DNA from: Desulfovibrio sp. | GTDB taxonomy: Bacteria; Desulfobacterota; Desulfovibrionia; Desulfovibrionales; Desulfovibrionaceae | Reading direction: 5' to 3' | Assembly (NCBI GenBank): GCA_014804915.1 | Contig: JAAUYW010000032.1 | Coordinates: forward strand, 11,391 to 22,366 | Length of the DNA: 10,976 nt | Part shown: piece after piece, positions 1 to 7,641 of the stretch | How positions within the stretch are numbered: position 1 is the stretch's first letter | How the letters are laid out: each line of letters opens with the position of its first letter | Position numbers and translations under genes: made by a program | The notes under the pieces: generated by a model | Told to the model about the DNA's origin: nothing | The model's input: only the letters and a program-made list of their open reading frames with translations | The model's database searches: none

Positions 1-287
1 AGACAGGCATCAAAAGCCTGCGCATAAAACGGATGCCAGGAATGGATATGCGAATCAACGCTGTAAAAAACGGTCAGACAGGGAAAATTCTCCACTCCCA
101 GCAGAAGCGGCGGCAGGGAGCAATCGCCGAGCACCAGAATGTCAGGCTCAAAACCGGCAAGCGCGACCAGCTCCTGCCAGCTGAAAATCCTGAACTCCCC
201 AGGCGCATGGATAAATACCCGCTCCCAGCCGCAGGCTTCGAGCGAGCTGGCAAAATAGGGCTCCCCCAGCCAGAAAATTTTACGCAT
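1..287 (-). CDS. CgeB-like glycosyltransferase, N-terminal part (runs off left edge)
   Basis: An open frame runs on the minus strand from ATG at 287-285 to the window edge: 95 codons without a stop. It is preceded by a strong ribosome binding site, GAAGGAGGCGA, directly before the ATG. The protein begins MRKIFWLGEPYFASSLEACG. It continues with a Rossmann-like alternation of strands (FEPDILVLGD, around residues 48-57), then a conserved-looking SVDSHIHSWHPFYAQAFDAC stretch at the edge. From memory this pattern matches the N-terminal domain of CgeB/DUF3880-type glycosyltransferases, which are often cytoplasmic enzymes of surface glycan assembly. The sugar-donor domain would lie outside the window, so the activity is not directly shown. 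It is divergent from the AsmA gene, with 225 bases between the two starts. I am confident it is a gene and moderately confident of the family. Confidence 0.72.
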   Translation of the reverse strand, partial: MRKIFWLGEPYFASSLEACGWERVFIHAPGEFRIFSWQELVALAGFEPDILVLGDCSLPPLLLGVENFPCLTVFYSVDSHIHSWHPFYAQAFDAC

Positions 288-346
288 TCGCCTCCTTCAG
301 GCAGCCTGTCAGGCTATCGCGGCTGGAATCGCGGCCCGCGCCCAAG

Positions 347-375
347 TTGCCAAAGCGGACAGGATAAAATATAAA
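347..375 (+). promoter_or_regulatory. Candidate sigma-70 promoter for the AsmA-family gene
   Basis: TTGCCA (347-352) and TATAAA (370-375) are separated by exactly 17 bases. They lie 138 bases upstream of the AsmA-family start in the divergent intergenic region. The rest of 288-512 shows no convincing gene. No clear paired -35/-10 was found for the minus-strand glycosyltransferase gene. Confidence 0.45.
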
Positions 376-512
376 TCGCCCATGATCAGCAAAACAGCGA
401 TTCCGCGCCCTGGCAAAATGTATGGCGATACAGCAAGCCGCCGGCAAAATCCGGAAGCTTCTTCAGGGCCCGTCGTTCAGGCGCGCTTTCACCTGTTCGC
501 CAGTTAAGGCCA

Positions 513-3500
513 ATGAGCGCGACCGTCAACGCTCTCCACGCCTCTGCGGAAAAGATTCTGCGCTGGATCTTCCGGATTCTGATTGGCATCTTTCTGGCGC
601 TCCTGGTTCTGATGGGCTGCGTCTATGTATTCTTGCAACGCGATCCGGATGCGCTGGTCAGTCAATACCTTGGCGAGCTGGAAGCCCGCACCGGCTACAA
701 GTTCGATATTGGCTCCATCGATGTGACGCTTCTGCCATTGCCTGCAATAGCTTTGAGCGATTTGAGCATCAAGGGCCAGGATCTGGATTTCACGGCGGCC
801 TGGGCAACTGCGCGGCCCGGATTTCTGAAAATGCTACGCGGCGATTTCATGCCGGCCCATGTTTCCATATTGCGGCCGCGTCTGAGCTGGAAGACCAGTC
901 TGCCGCTTGGACAGCCAGCCGAGGCTGTGAAAATGCTCGCCGGGCTCCCGGTTGGCGGCGGAAAGGCCGCTTCCCTGCCAGATCTTGACATTGACATCAA
1001 TCAGCTCGCTATAACCATTACAGGCGCGGACAACAGCGTCCTGGCCCTTTCCGGCCTCCAGGCTCAGGGCTCGATATCGGCAGCAGGAGAATGGAGCGGC
1101 CTTCTGCATCTTTCGGCCCTGCGCCTGCTCCAGGGCAAAACGCAGCTTGGCAGTCTTGAAAATTTGCGCATAACTGGCGCGACAAACATTCTTGACCTGT
1201 TCAGGAATACCCGTGGCCTTACGCTTACCGGCCTGCTGCGCTGGAAAGGCGTATTCAGGAACTGCGATTTCAGCGGCGAATTCGACAGCTCGGCTGCCGG
1301 CTGGAATGGCAGGATCGCGCTTGCTGCAGACATTGATCTGGACGAATCAAGGGCGCCGCTGAAACTGGAAGGAGCAGTCATGCGCGCGGCCAATAGCCCC
1401 GAAATCCTGATTCGCGAGCTGGAATGGCAGCTTGGCCCGGATTCGGGCAGTCTGGATCTGGCCTGGCGGCTGCCCGGGGAAGGCGAACCTTTCAGCCTGA
1501 AAGGCAGGCTGCTTGCCAACAGAATCAGCCTGACGGAATGGTTTGGCTTTGCGCGCAATCTTACGCCTGGCCTGCAGCAGGCGCTTGACAACATCACGCG
1601 CTGCAGCATGGAATTCACGCTTACTGCCAAAGGCCTTGAAGCCACAAACATCCGCGCCTCCTGCTCTGGCTCCACTTTTACAGGCACAGGCGGCATAGCG
1701 GACTGGAGCAAGCCCGTAGTGCGCCTGAACCTGCGCGCTCCGAAAGCCAATCTCATATCCGGACTGCCGGAAGCCGCGGCTGAAACGCCCGATTCGCCGT
1801 GGTATCCGCACAAGCCGCTGACGCCGTTGCCAACCGAGCCGCTCAAGCCAGGCGAGACAGGCATTGGCTATGATATCCGCCTTTCAGCTGACACGCTTCT
1901 TTACGGGCCGGTAAAGTTTGAAAAGGCGGCCTTGCAGATCCAGCCCGGCAAACTCGATAAAACCGGCTTCCAGGATGTGCTGCTCGATGCCAGGGCCAGT
2001 TTTTATGGCGGCCAGGTGATAGGCCACTGCATACTCGGCGCTGATCCGTCGCTGCCCTACTACATCACGGCGACAGCCACAAATATCAATGGCGCTCCCC
2101 TTTCAAAAGACATGCCCATATTGCCATTCCGCCAGGGCAAATTCGACGCCAGGGCGACTGTTACAAGCAAGGGCAAGCAGCTGGACATATTTCTTGCGAA
2201 CCTGAAAGGCAATATCAATGCCAGCGGCCAGAATGCCACCCTTGCCGCGACTGGCGCGAGGCTGCCATTTTCAAGCCTGGCCGCGGGCCTGAAATTGCGC
2301 TCTGCCGCCTGGAACGGCAAAAAGCTCACTTTTGACGGACAGTGGAGCGCGGCAGCCAAAACAGCTGATTTCACTGCGGATTGCAATCTGAACGGTAAAA
2401 TGCTGTTTGGCAGGGATGGCCTGAATTTCACAGGCTTGCCTGGCGCCATCCAGGCTTCCTTCGCAAATGGCCCTCTGCCAGTCGGCTCAAGGGCGAAATT
2501 GCAGGGAAAGTTCGGCGCCAGCCCGGACAAGGGCAAATTCGACGTCGCAGGCGCCACGCTGGAAGCGTTCGGCCAGAAAATCACTGGCGATGTCAAGCTC
2601 GACGCCAGCGGGAGCGAGCCCAATTTTCAGGGCAATATCACGACCGAAATTGCAAACCTCGGCAAGGCGTTAAACCAGTTTGGCATCAAGACTGACGCAG
2701 TGCCGCCGGAATTCAACAGTCTGCGGCTGGAGTCTGCCATATCCGGAAAACCGGATACGATTAAACTCTCCAAAATACGCGCCAGACTTGGCAAAACTGA
2801 AATTTCAGGCCAGCTGAACTGGCAACGGTTGCGCCAGCGCAATTACTTCGAAACCGACCTCAATATCGCCTCATTCACGCTCGCGGAATCAAGGCCCGGC
2901 GGCAGGGAGCCTGACTGGAATTTCCAGAGCCTGACTACATGGGATGCCAGCGGCAAAATCCGCATTGCCCAGGCCAGTCTCTGGGATACGCATTGCTCCA
3001 ATCTCAGCGCCACTTTCAGGCTTGCCAACGGCAAACTCACTGTCACGCCGCTCACTGCCAATTTCTACGGCGCGCCGCTTACCTGCAGCCTGACGGCTGA
3101 TTTCCAGAAAGGTCTTGATTTCACCAGCAAAATTCACGTTCAGGCCTTCAATCTGGGCGAAGCCGCAAAGGACAGAAAACTGAAAACCGCGCTCAAGGGC
3201 AGCGCCAGCCTGGATGCCCAGCTTGCCGCCAGACTTTCAGGCAACATGAAACTGGCAAACGCGCTGAAAGGCGACTGGAACTTCAATATTAAAAACGGCT
3301 CCTGGCAGAGCCTGGACAAGAATGGCCAGCTGCAGGGCAAACCCACAAATTTCAATTCCATCAGCGCTTCCGGCACCATCGCCAACGGCAACGTTAAAAG
3401 CGGCAACTTCCTCCTCACAGGCAATGGCCTCAAGGTGGACGGAAAAAGCAGCCTCAGCCTCGCAAATCAGGAACTCAACTGCGATTTCAATGTCGATATG

Positions 3501-3665
3501 AAAGGCTGGCCGGATTTTCCCCTCCGCGTCTATGGCCCGCTTTCGAATATTAAAACCTCGATTGGCGCAGGCAAACTGGCCTGGAATGCGATTGGGGAAG
3601 TTGTTGGCGGTTTTTCAAACGCTATAGGCGGTCTGGTCAAGGGCGCAGTCAACATCTTTAAATGA
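513..3665 (+). CDS. AsmA-family envelope protein (AsmA/TamB-like lipid-transport superfamily)
   Basis: This 1050-residue protein starts MSATVNALHA and has a single hydrophobic segment at about residues 19-41, an uncleaved N-terminal anchor typical of AsmA proteins. A short conserved-looking block follows (YLGELEARTGYKFDIGSIDV, about residues 51-70). The rest is a long series of amphipathic beta strands rich in Gly, Asn, Ala and Leu (for example NGKLTVTPLTANFYGAPLTC). The last ~100 residues resemble the AsmA C-terminal region (SGTIANGNVKSGNFLLTG, then LNCDFNVDMKG), ending in a Gly/Ala-rich tail. Family members are anchored in the inner membrane and form periplasmic hydrophobic grooves implicated in phospholipid delivery to the outer membrane. 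The Shine-Dalgarno is weak (AAGG, 513 ATG), and no better in-frame start is visible. It is a single gene, ending convergently with the TPR gene. The exact paralogue (AsmA, YhdP, TamB) is not assigned. Confidence 0.85.
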   Translation: MSATVNALHASAEKILRWIFRILIGIFLALLVLMGCVYVFLQRDPDALVSQYLGELEARTGYKFDIGSIDVTLLPLPAIALSDLSIKGQDLDFTAAWATARPGFLKMLRGDFMPAHVSILRPRLSWKTSLPLGQPAEAVKMLAGLPVGGGKAASLPDLDIDINQLAITITGADNSVLALSGLQAQGSISAAGEWSGLLHLSALRLLQGKTQLGSLENLRITGATNILDLFRNTRGLTLTGLLRWKGVFRNCDFSGEFDSSAAGWNGRIALAADIDLDESRAPLKLEGAVMRAANSPEILIRELEWQLGPDSGSLDLAWRLPGEGEPFSLKGRLLANRISLTEWFGFARNLTPGLQQALDNITRCSMEFTLTAKGLEATNIRASCSGSTFTGTGGIADWSKPVVRLNLRAPKANLISGLPEAAAETPDSPWYPHKPLTPLPTEPLKPGETGIGYDIRLSADTLLYGPVKFEKAALQIQPGKLDKTGFQDVLLDARASFYGGQVIGHCILGADPSLPYYITATATNINGAPLSKDMPILPFRQGKFDARATVTSKGKQLDIFLANLKGNINASGQNATLAATGARLPFSSLAAGLKLRSAAWNGKKLTFDGQWSAAAKTADFTADCNLNGKMLFGRDGLNFTGLPGAIQASFANGPLPVGSRAKLQGKFGASPDKGKFDVAGATLEAFGQKITGDVKLDASGSEPNFQGNITTEIANLGKALNQFGIKTDAVPPEFNSLRLESAISGKPDTIKLSKIRARLGKTEISGQLNWQRLRQRNYFETDLNIASFTLAESRPGGREPDWNFQSLTTWDASGKIRIAQASLWDTHCSNLSATFRLANGKLTVTPLTANFYGAPLTCSLTADFQKGLDFTSKIHVQAFNLGEAAKDRKLKTALKGSASLDAQLAARLSGNMKLANALKGDWNFNIKNGSWQSLDKNGQLQGKPTNFNSISASGTIANGNVKSGNFLLTGNGLKVDGKSSLSLANQELNCDFNVDMKGWPDFPLRVYGPLSNIKTSIGAGKLAWNAIGEVVGGFSNAIGGLVKGAVNIFK

Positions 3666-3668
3666 AAT

Positions 3669-3692
3669 GGAGCGGGCTGCCAGGCCCGCTCC
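3669..3692. terminator. Hairpin between convergent genes, probable terminator
   Basis: A perfect 9-bp stem, GGAGCGGGC (3669-3677) and GCCCGCTCC (3684-3692), with a 6-base loop lies 3 bases after the AsmA-family stop codon and 30 bases beyond the end of the convergent minus-strand gene. There is no T-run on the plus strand. On the minus strand the stem is followed by ATTTCATTTA, a weak T-rich tail, so it may serve the minus gene better. Confidence 0.5.
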
Positions 3693-3722
3693 TGAAACCG
3701 CCAAAACTATGCGCAATGAAAA

Positions 3723-5099
3723 TCAGCCATTTTCTTCGGCCACCAGAGTGGCAAGAAGCTCCTTTGCCTGCGTAAAATCCGGATTCATCTCAAGCGCGAT
3801 CTTGAGGCAGCCCCTGGCCTTGTCCTTGGTGATGCCTTCTGCGAACACCCTGCCCATGTTATAGGCGATCGCCGCCGAGCTGTTTGGCAGGCCAGGATTG
3901 ATCTGGAAAGCCTTGAGCATGGACCGGATCGCTGTTTCCTTTTCCTTTTGCTCAAAGTAGGCCATCGCCATATTGTAATAGAGCTCGGCAGAGTTCGGGG
4001 CAATCTTGAGCGCGCGCTGGTATTCCTTGATCGCCTCAAAAGGCTTGCCCTGCCTGCGCAGCGAAATGCCGAGCTGATTGAATGTGGTCAGATCATCGAT
4101 CGTAAGATCATCGCCCTTGAGCTCAAGGCATTTGCGCAGATATTTTTCTGCCTGGGCCGGATCGGAATCCTGCAGGGACATGGCGATTTTTTCGGCTACA
4201 GCCGCCACCTGCGCCATCGCGTCCTTGAAGGTGCGATTCATGGCGCCATCAAAAAGCTCCTTGGCCGCGTCCGTATTGCCGCGGGCCATCTGCAACTCGG
4301 CCATCTCCATCTTGCGCTGGCTGTTTAACGGCGAAAGATCGTCCAGGCGCTTCAGGTATTCATACTGCATGTCCTGGTCATTCTTTTCCTTGGCCAGATC
4401 GGCGAGCTTCTGCAGCGGCTCCATGTAGTTTTCAGACTGCTTTGTCGCGCGCTCATACGCAGCCTGGGCCTTGTCCTGATCGCCGGCAAGCCGCAGGGCG
4501 TCGCCCATCACCACATAGCCTGCCGCGCTGGTAGGCTGCACTTCTAGAACCTTTTTAGTGATCTTGAGCGCATCCAGGCCGATATTCTGGACAATGAACG
4601 TGCGGGCGCGGTCCAGGAGCTGCTTGACAGCGCTCGGTGGCTTCAGCGATGTGGCCATTTTTTCCATGAGATCAACGCCGCTGATGGGCTTGACAAGGAT
4701 ATTGTCCACGCCTGCCTCGTGCAAAAGCATCAAACGCCCCTTGTCCGTATTCGTGGTCATTGCCAGAATGCGCAGCTGGGGAAAACTTTCGCGAAACTGC
4801 TTGATCAGGAAGTTTGTGTCGCCAGTGCCGCTCATGCTGCGCTCAATAAACAGAGCAGGCGAGCGCTTGGCGTTGAGATCGTCCGTAATCGCTTTCAGGA
4901 TGCGCGCCGGATCAGGGTAGAAATCTATCAGCCCGCCCTTGCTGAGAGCCAGGCTTTTTACAGTATTACGCAACAGCGCCAGAAAGGTCTGATCGTCGGT
5001 TACGCAGATGATATGGCCATTCATCTTCGTGAAAAAATCCCGAACCACTGCCTGGTGCTTGCCCTGAATCTGTTTTTTCTGAAAATCGGCAAATGCCAT
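3723..5099 (-). CDS. Receiver-like (pseudo-REC) plus tetratricopeptide repeat protein
   Basis: The protein has 458 residues from the ATG at 5099, chosen because GGAGA lies 7 bases upstream and the family-like sequence begins at MAFADFQKKQ. The frame stays open 85 codons further up, but through A/T-rich promoter-like DNA. Residues ~28-152 look like a response-regulator receiver domain: acidic pair D35-D36 in ICVTDD, T115/T116, and K137-P138 in NILVKPIS. The position expected for the phospho-acceptor Asp is Glu86 (PALFIERSM). Residues ~165-455 are TPR helices; the clearest unit is about 337-401 (LGISLRRQGKPFEAIKEYQR, ELYYNMAMAYFEQKEKETAI). No output enzyme is visible, so it is probably a cytoplasmic scaffold whose TPRs bind a partner. 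Similar REC-TPR proteins are, from memory, common in Desulfovibrio. The gene is monocistronic here. Confidence 0.83.
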   Translation of the reverse strand: MAFADFQKKQIQGKHQAVVRDFFTKMNGHIICVTDDQTFLALLRNTVKSLALSKGGLIDFYPDPARILKAITDDLNAKRSPALFIERSMSGTGDTNFLIKQFRESFPQLRILAMTTNTDKGRLMLLHEAGVDNILVKPISGVDLMEKMATSLKPPSAVKQLLDRARTFIVQNIGLDALKITKKVLEVQPTSAAGYVVMGDALRLAGDQDKAQAAYERATKQSENYMEPLQKLADLAKEKNDQDMQYEYLKRLDDLSPLNSQRKMEMAELQMARGNTDAAKELFDGAMNRTFKDAMAQVAAVAEKIAMSLQDSDPAQAEKYLRKCLELKGDDLTIDDLTTFNQLGISLRRQGKPFEAIKEYQRALKIAPNSAELYYNMAMAYFEQKEKETAIRSMLKAFQINPGLPNSSAAIAYNMGRVFAEGITKDKARGCLKIALEMNPDFTQAKELLATLVAEENG

Positions 5100-5161
5100 G
5101 CCAGTCTCCGTAAAAGCCGTGCGGCGAATCTGTTCCAGCCTGTTATTCACCAAAACCAGTG

Positions 5162-5191
5162 TTAAAATTTTACCTTTTTTACCTTTGTCAA
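5162..5191 (-). promoter_or_regulatory. Candidate promoter for the pseudo-REC/TPR gene
   Basis: On the minus strand a perfect TTGACA (5191-5186) is followed after 18 bases by TTTTAA (5167-5162). The spacer is A-rich and contains a direct repeat of GGTAAAA. The site lies about 60 bases upstream of the preferred ATG at 5099. The -10 match is only moderate. Confidence 0.42.
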
Positions 5192-5337
5192 TCAAGACAG
5201 GAGCATTTTGCCATTCCCGCTCCATATCGCCAGTTACTGGACCGGATGTGGCGGCTTCAATCCTGATGCCAGCCGCGCATTGCGCCAGAAAGCGGGCGAT
5301 ACAGGCTGCCTGCTTTAATCCGGACGATATAAGATTC

Positions 5338-5376
5338 TTGACGCAAACACGCAATTTGCATAGAGTTTCATACTCT
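5338..5376 (+). promoter_or_regulatory. Candidate promoter with overlapping dyad, NYN/radical SAM operon
   Basis: TTGACG (5338-5343), a 17-base spacer and TAGAGT (5361-5366) form a plausible sigma-70 promoter about 100 bases before the NYN start. A 5-5-5 inverted repeat, AGAGT-ttcat-ACTCT (5362-5376), covers the -10 and expected start site, as an operator would. It is short and could be chance. Confidence 0.4.
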
Positions 5377-5467
5377 TGTGTAAGATTATCAATTTTTTAT
5401 CAGCAAGCCTTAACAAAGTTCTTGATCGGCGATAGCAACCAGGCCAGGGCTTAAATCAGGTGCGATT

Positions 5468-6295
5468 ATGGAAAGAGTAGCCATATTTATTGACGCCGGC
5501 TATTTCTGGGGACAGCTCTCCCAGATTATTTACGGCGAGCCGCGCAATCGCGAGGATATCCAGCTTAATTATGAGGAAATGCGCGAATCCCTGCTGCGCC
5601 AGGTTGAAAGGCAGTTTCCCAATTTTTCCCTGCTGCGCATTTACTGGTATGACGCGCTTGGCATGAACGACCTGCCCTCACGCCAGCACAAGCATCTTGG
5701 GCGCCTGGATGATGTCAAAATGCGCTATGGCACGCGCAATACATACGGCAAACAGAAAGGCGTGGACGGCCTGCTGATGGCGGATCTGATTCTGCTGGCG
5801 CAAAACAAGGCCATCACTTCGGCAGTCATTGTTTCAGGCGACGCAGATCTCATCCCTGGCGTAACCACAGCGCAAATGCTTGGCGTGCGCGTGCACCGCA
5901 TGGAAATCAACGGCCAGGATGCCTCCTCGCCGGCATTATGCGAAGAAGTGGACCGCAACAGCGAATGGCCGCTTACGGAAGTCGAAAATTTCGCGACAGC
6001 CGCAAGCCATGACGAGTCCGGCTATCCTTCCTATGAGCCATATTTTGAAGATGTGGAGGATATGCAGACAATAACGGATACAGCCAGGGATTTCATAACG
6101 CAAATGAGCGATGAGGAGCGGGATAATCTCAATGGCAAGACCACCATCCCGTTTGAGCTGGACAAAAAACTGCTGTATCTTGCCAAAACCGCGCTTGGGC
6201 GCCTGCTGTACCCTGATGAAAAGAAAGAGCTGCGCAACAAGATCTTCGAATTGCTGAATAGCGAAGAAAAGCAGCCGGCAGAGGCCCAGGAATGA
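5468..6295 (+). CDS. NYN-domain protein (LabA/DUF88-like putative RNase)
   Basis: This 275-residue protein has a PIN-like NYN fold at its N-terminus. The acidic residues expected to bind metal are visible in order: D9 in FIDAGY, D100 in KGVD, D106 in LLMADLILLA, and D125/D127 in SGDADLIPGV. These are the hallmarks of LabA/DUF88 NYN domains, a family of predicted or proven metal-dependent RNases. Residues ~150-200 form an acidic linker. The C-terminal part (~205-265, including FELDKKLLYLAKTALGRLL) is a helical extension I do not recognise; it might bind RNA or a partner. The start follows AGGTG at a workable distance. The stop overlaps the radical SAM start by four bases (ATGA), so the two are very likely co-translated. 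The substrate is unknown. Confidence 0.85.
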   Translation: MERVAIFIDAGYFWGQLSQIIYGEPRNREDIQLNYEEMRESLLRQVERQFPNFSLLRIYWYDALGMNDLPSRQHKHLGRLDDVKMRYGTRNTYGKQKGVDGLLMADLILLAQNKAITSAVIVSGDADLIPGVTTAQMLGVRVHRMEINGQDASSPALCEEVDRNSEWPLTEVENFATAASHDESGYPSYEPYFEDVEDMQTITDTARDFITQMSDEERDNLNGKTTIPFELDKKLLYLAKTALGRLLYPDEKKELRNKIFELLNSEEKQPAEAQE

Positions 6296-7224
6296 GATTT
6301 TGCCCAAAAATATTCAACGAAATCAACCTTGAACCCGCCCATATTTCCCCTTGCTGCAATATTCGCGGCTTGCAGACGCCAGTTTTCCCGTATTCAGGCG
6401 GAGAAATCGATATGAACGCCTATGCGGCGTTTCTCCAGAAAACCGCAGACGAACTGCAGACAGACAGCGGCCTTTGCCGAGGCTGTCCCGACCTGGAAAG
6501 CGCGGCTCAGCCGCGGACATACGGCATCAGCTTTCACGCAGTCAGCATCAACATGCATAGATACTTCTGCAATTGCAAATGCGTATATTGCGGGCTTTGG
6601 CAAGATCGCAAAAGGAAAGAACCCTACGACCCATTGCCAGGCTTAAAGAGCCTCAGAAATCAGGACGCGCTTGCTGAAAATTGCGTCATAAGCTGGGGAG
6701 GAGGCGAGCCCTCAATTCTGCCAACTTTTGACGCATCCTGCGATTGGGCGCTCGAAAATGGCTATTACCAGTATATCCACACCAATGCGCTGCGTTTCTC
6801 GCCTGCTATTGCGCGCGCTATCCGAAGAAAACGCACAGCCATCAATATAAGCCTTGATAGCTCCTCTCCTGCTGCTTACAAACGCGTGAAAGGACTGGAC
6901 GGCTTTCAGAAAGTCACGGACAGCCTGAAAAAATATGCGGAATACGATCCAGGCGCCCTTACCCTGAAATACATAATATTCGAGGAAAACAACAGCCCAG
7001 CTGAAGTTGCAGGCTTTATAAGACTCTGCAAGGCCCTGAATGTGGCCCAGGCCCAGTATTCGCTAGATTTTCGCGAAACCAATTCCCGCAAGGTCAGCGA
7101 AAAAACGCTGACAACCGCGGCCTTTATGATAAAACAGGCACAAGCACTGGGCGTTGAATGTGTACCCTCCTTTATCGATCGGCCCTGGCTTGAAAAAATA
7201 AACGCTATTGCCGAAAGTATCTGA
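6292..7224 (+). CDS. Radical SAM enzyme with N-terminal cysteine cluster
   Basis: This 310-residue protein carries a radical SAM signature at residues 93-100 (CNCKCVYC). It fits CX3CX2C through C93, C97 and C100, with an extra Cys95 inside. The SAM-binding GGGEP motif is at 136-140, and later barrel strands are recognisable (YIHTNALRFS, INISLDSSSP, LKYIIFEEN). Upstream of the core are further cysteines: C21-C22 in ISPCCNIRG and a CXXC at 62-65 in LCRGCPDL. They resemble a SPASM-like auxiliary Fe-S site placed before rather than after the core, and they argue for the 6292 start over the internal Met41, which also has a GGAG upstream. The reaction is not predictable from sequence. Coupling to the NYN gene suggests a shared process, possibly RNA modification or decay, but that is inference. 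Confidence 0.83.
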   Translation: MRFCPKIFNEINLEPAHISPCCNIRGLQTPVFPYSGGEIDMNAYAAFLQKTADELQTDSGLCRGCPDLESAAQPRTYGISFHAVSINMHRYFCNCKCVYCGLWQDRKRKEPYDPLPGLKSLRNQDALAENCVISWGGGEPSILPTFDASCDWALENGYYQYIHTNALRFSPAIARAIRRKRTAINISLDSSSPAAYKRVKGLDGFQKVTDSLKKYAEYDPGALTLKYIIFEENNSPAEVAGFIRLCKALNVAQAQYSLDFRETNSRKVSEKTLTTAAFMIKQAQALGVECVPSFIDRPWLEKINAIAESI

Positions 7225-7322
7225 CAGGCATATCTCATCATTTTCTGCATCTGCCGCAGGGTCATTCCATACTCCATATGGAAAATGGCGGCAGTTGTTT
7301 TCCCATTCAACATATGCCTGAC
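7223..7322. repeat. Symmetric ~100-base imperfect inverted repeat
   Basis: Outer arms GACAGGCATAT (7223-7233) and ATATGCCTGAC (7312-7322) match at 10 of 11 positions. Inner arms CTGCCGC (7251-7257) and GCGGCAG (7288-7294) match perfectly. The gaps between outer and inner arms are 17 bases on both sides. A central palindrome, TCCATATGGA, occupies 7273-7282. The repeat begins within the radical SAM stop codon. It could be a long hairpin in the operon's 3' end or the relic of a small mobile repeat. No T-run follows on the plus strand. Confidence 0.5.
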
Positions 7323-7378
7323 TTACGACCTGTCAAAAATTGACGCTCCCCAAGCCCGAGAGCGCACAAGGCAGAAAA

Positions 7379-7553
7379 CTATTTGAGCAAAAGTGGGAGG
7401 GCAGCGAGCAAAAGCGCGGTGCAGGCAACGACAATGCCGCCCAAGCGAATGGCAAGCTTGTACTCAGGCTCTTTCTATCCGCAAATCAAGATAGGCCCTC
7501 ACAGCGAGCTGCTCATCAACGATTTCGCGCATGGCACTGGCCTGACTCCTGGC
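7379..7553 (-). pseudogene. Frameshifted C-terminal remnant of a DUF1640-like coiled-coil membrane protein
   Basis: On the minus strand, codons from 7553 give ARSQASA then MREIVDEQLAVRAYLDLRIE (ATG at 7532), stopping at TGA 7466-7464. Moving over one base (dropping a T in GCC-T-GAG) continues as EYKLAIRLGG followed by a hydrophobic stretch (IVVACTALLLAALPLLL) and a TAG at 7381-7379. Joined, the two halves resemble the C-terminus of DUF1640 (CCDC90-like) proteins: a DEQLA motif, a short coiled coil, an [ED]YKL-IRLGG motif, then one transmembrane helix. The reading frame closes with TAG at 7556-7554, just before the tRNA fragment, and no N-terminal half is seen. I infer a relic, possibly of an earlier element at the same tRNA. 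The family call is from memory. Confidence 0.55.
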
Positions 7554-7567
7554 CTATTTGAAATATT

Positions 7568-7612
7568 TGGCGCGCCCGCAGGGATTCGAACCCCGGGCAA
7601 ACAGCTTAGAAG
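7568..7612 (-). other. Attachment site: 3' half of tRNA-Arg(UCU)
   Basis: Read on the minus strand this is a tRNA 3' half: anticodon loop CTTCTAA (7612-7606, anticodon UCU at 7610-7608), 3' anticodon strand GCTGT, a variable region, a T arm with TTCGAAT loop, acceptor strand CGGGCGC, discriminator G, and encoded CCA at 7570-7568. No GCGCCCG 5' acceptor strand and no D arm follow to the right. The sequence 5' of the loop (CAAGC) cannot fully pair with GCTGT. It is therefore not a functional tRNA but the identity block left when an element integrates at a tRNA anticodon loop. Its orientation puts host DNA to the left and the element to the right. Confidence 0.75.
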
Positions 7613-7641
7613 GCTTGTCAGCCTCTGGATAAGTCGTCGTA

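Larger units (their letters stand above)
5100..5467. other. Divergent intergenic region between the pseudo-REC/TPR and NYN genes
   Basis: The 368 bases hold no convincing gene. The half next to the TPR gene contains an A/T-rich tract (5160-5190, repeated GGTAAAA on the minus strand) with a candidate minus-strand promoter. The half next to the NYN gene contains a candidate plus-strand promoter with a dyad over its -10. The middle (about 5200-5330) shows nothing I can assign. Confidence 0.6.

Noticed and set aside
33..374. Plus-strand 113-codon frame at the left edge
   Set aside because: It is antisense to the glycosyltransferase frame, which has a strong ribosome binding site and protein-like sequence.
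422..988. Plus-strand 188-codon frame overlapping the AsmA start
   Set aside because: Composition (Cys, Arg, Ser, His rich) is typical of an out-of-frame reading; the AsmA frame explains the same bases.
1064..1864. Minus-strand 266-codon frame inside the AsmA-family gene
   Set aside because: It lies wholly within a clearly coding gene on the opposite strand, is Ser/Arg/Pro-rich as antisense frames of GC-leaning genes are, and has no recognisable motif.
5100..5354. 85-codon upstream extension of the pseudo-REC/TPR gene
   Set aside because: The extension runs through an A/T-rich tract with a candidate promoter, lacks domain-like sequence, and the ATG at 5099 has a good GGAGA.
6906..7313. Minus-strand 135-codon frame from the inverted repeat into the radical SAM gene
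   Set aside because: Most of it is antisense to the radical SAM gene; only the first ~30 codons are free, and those lie in the inverted repeat with no convincing Shine-Dalgarno.
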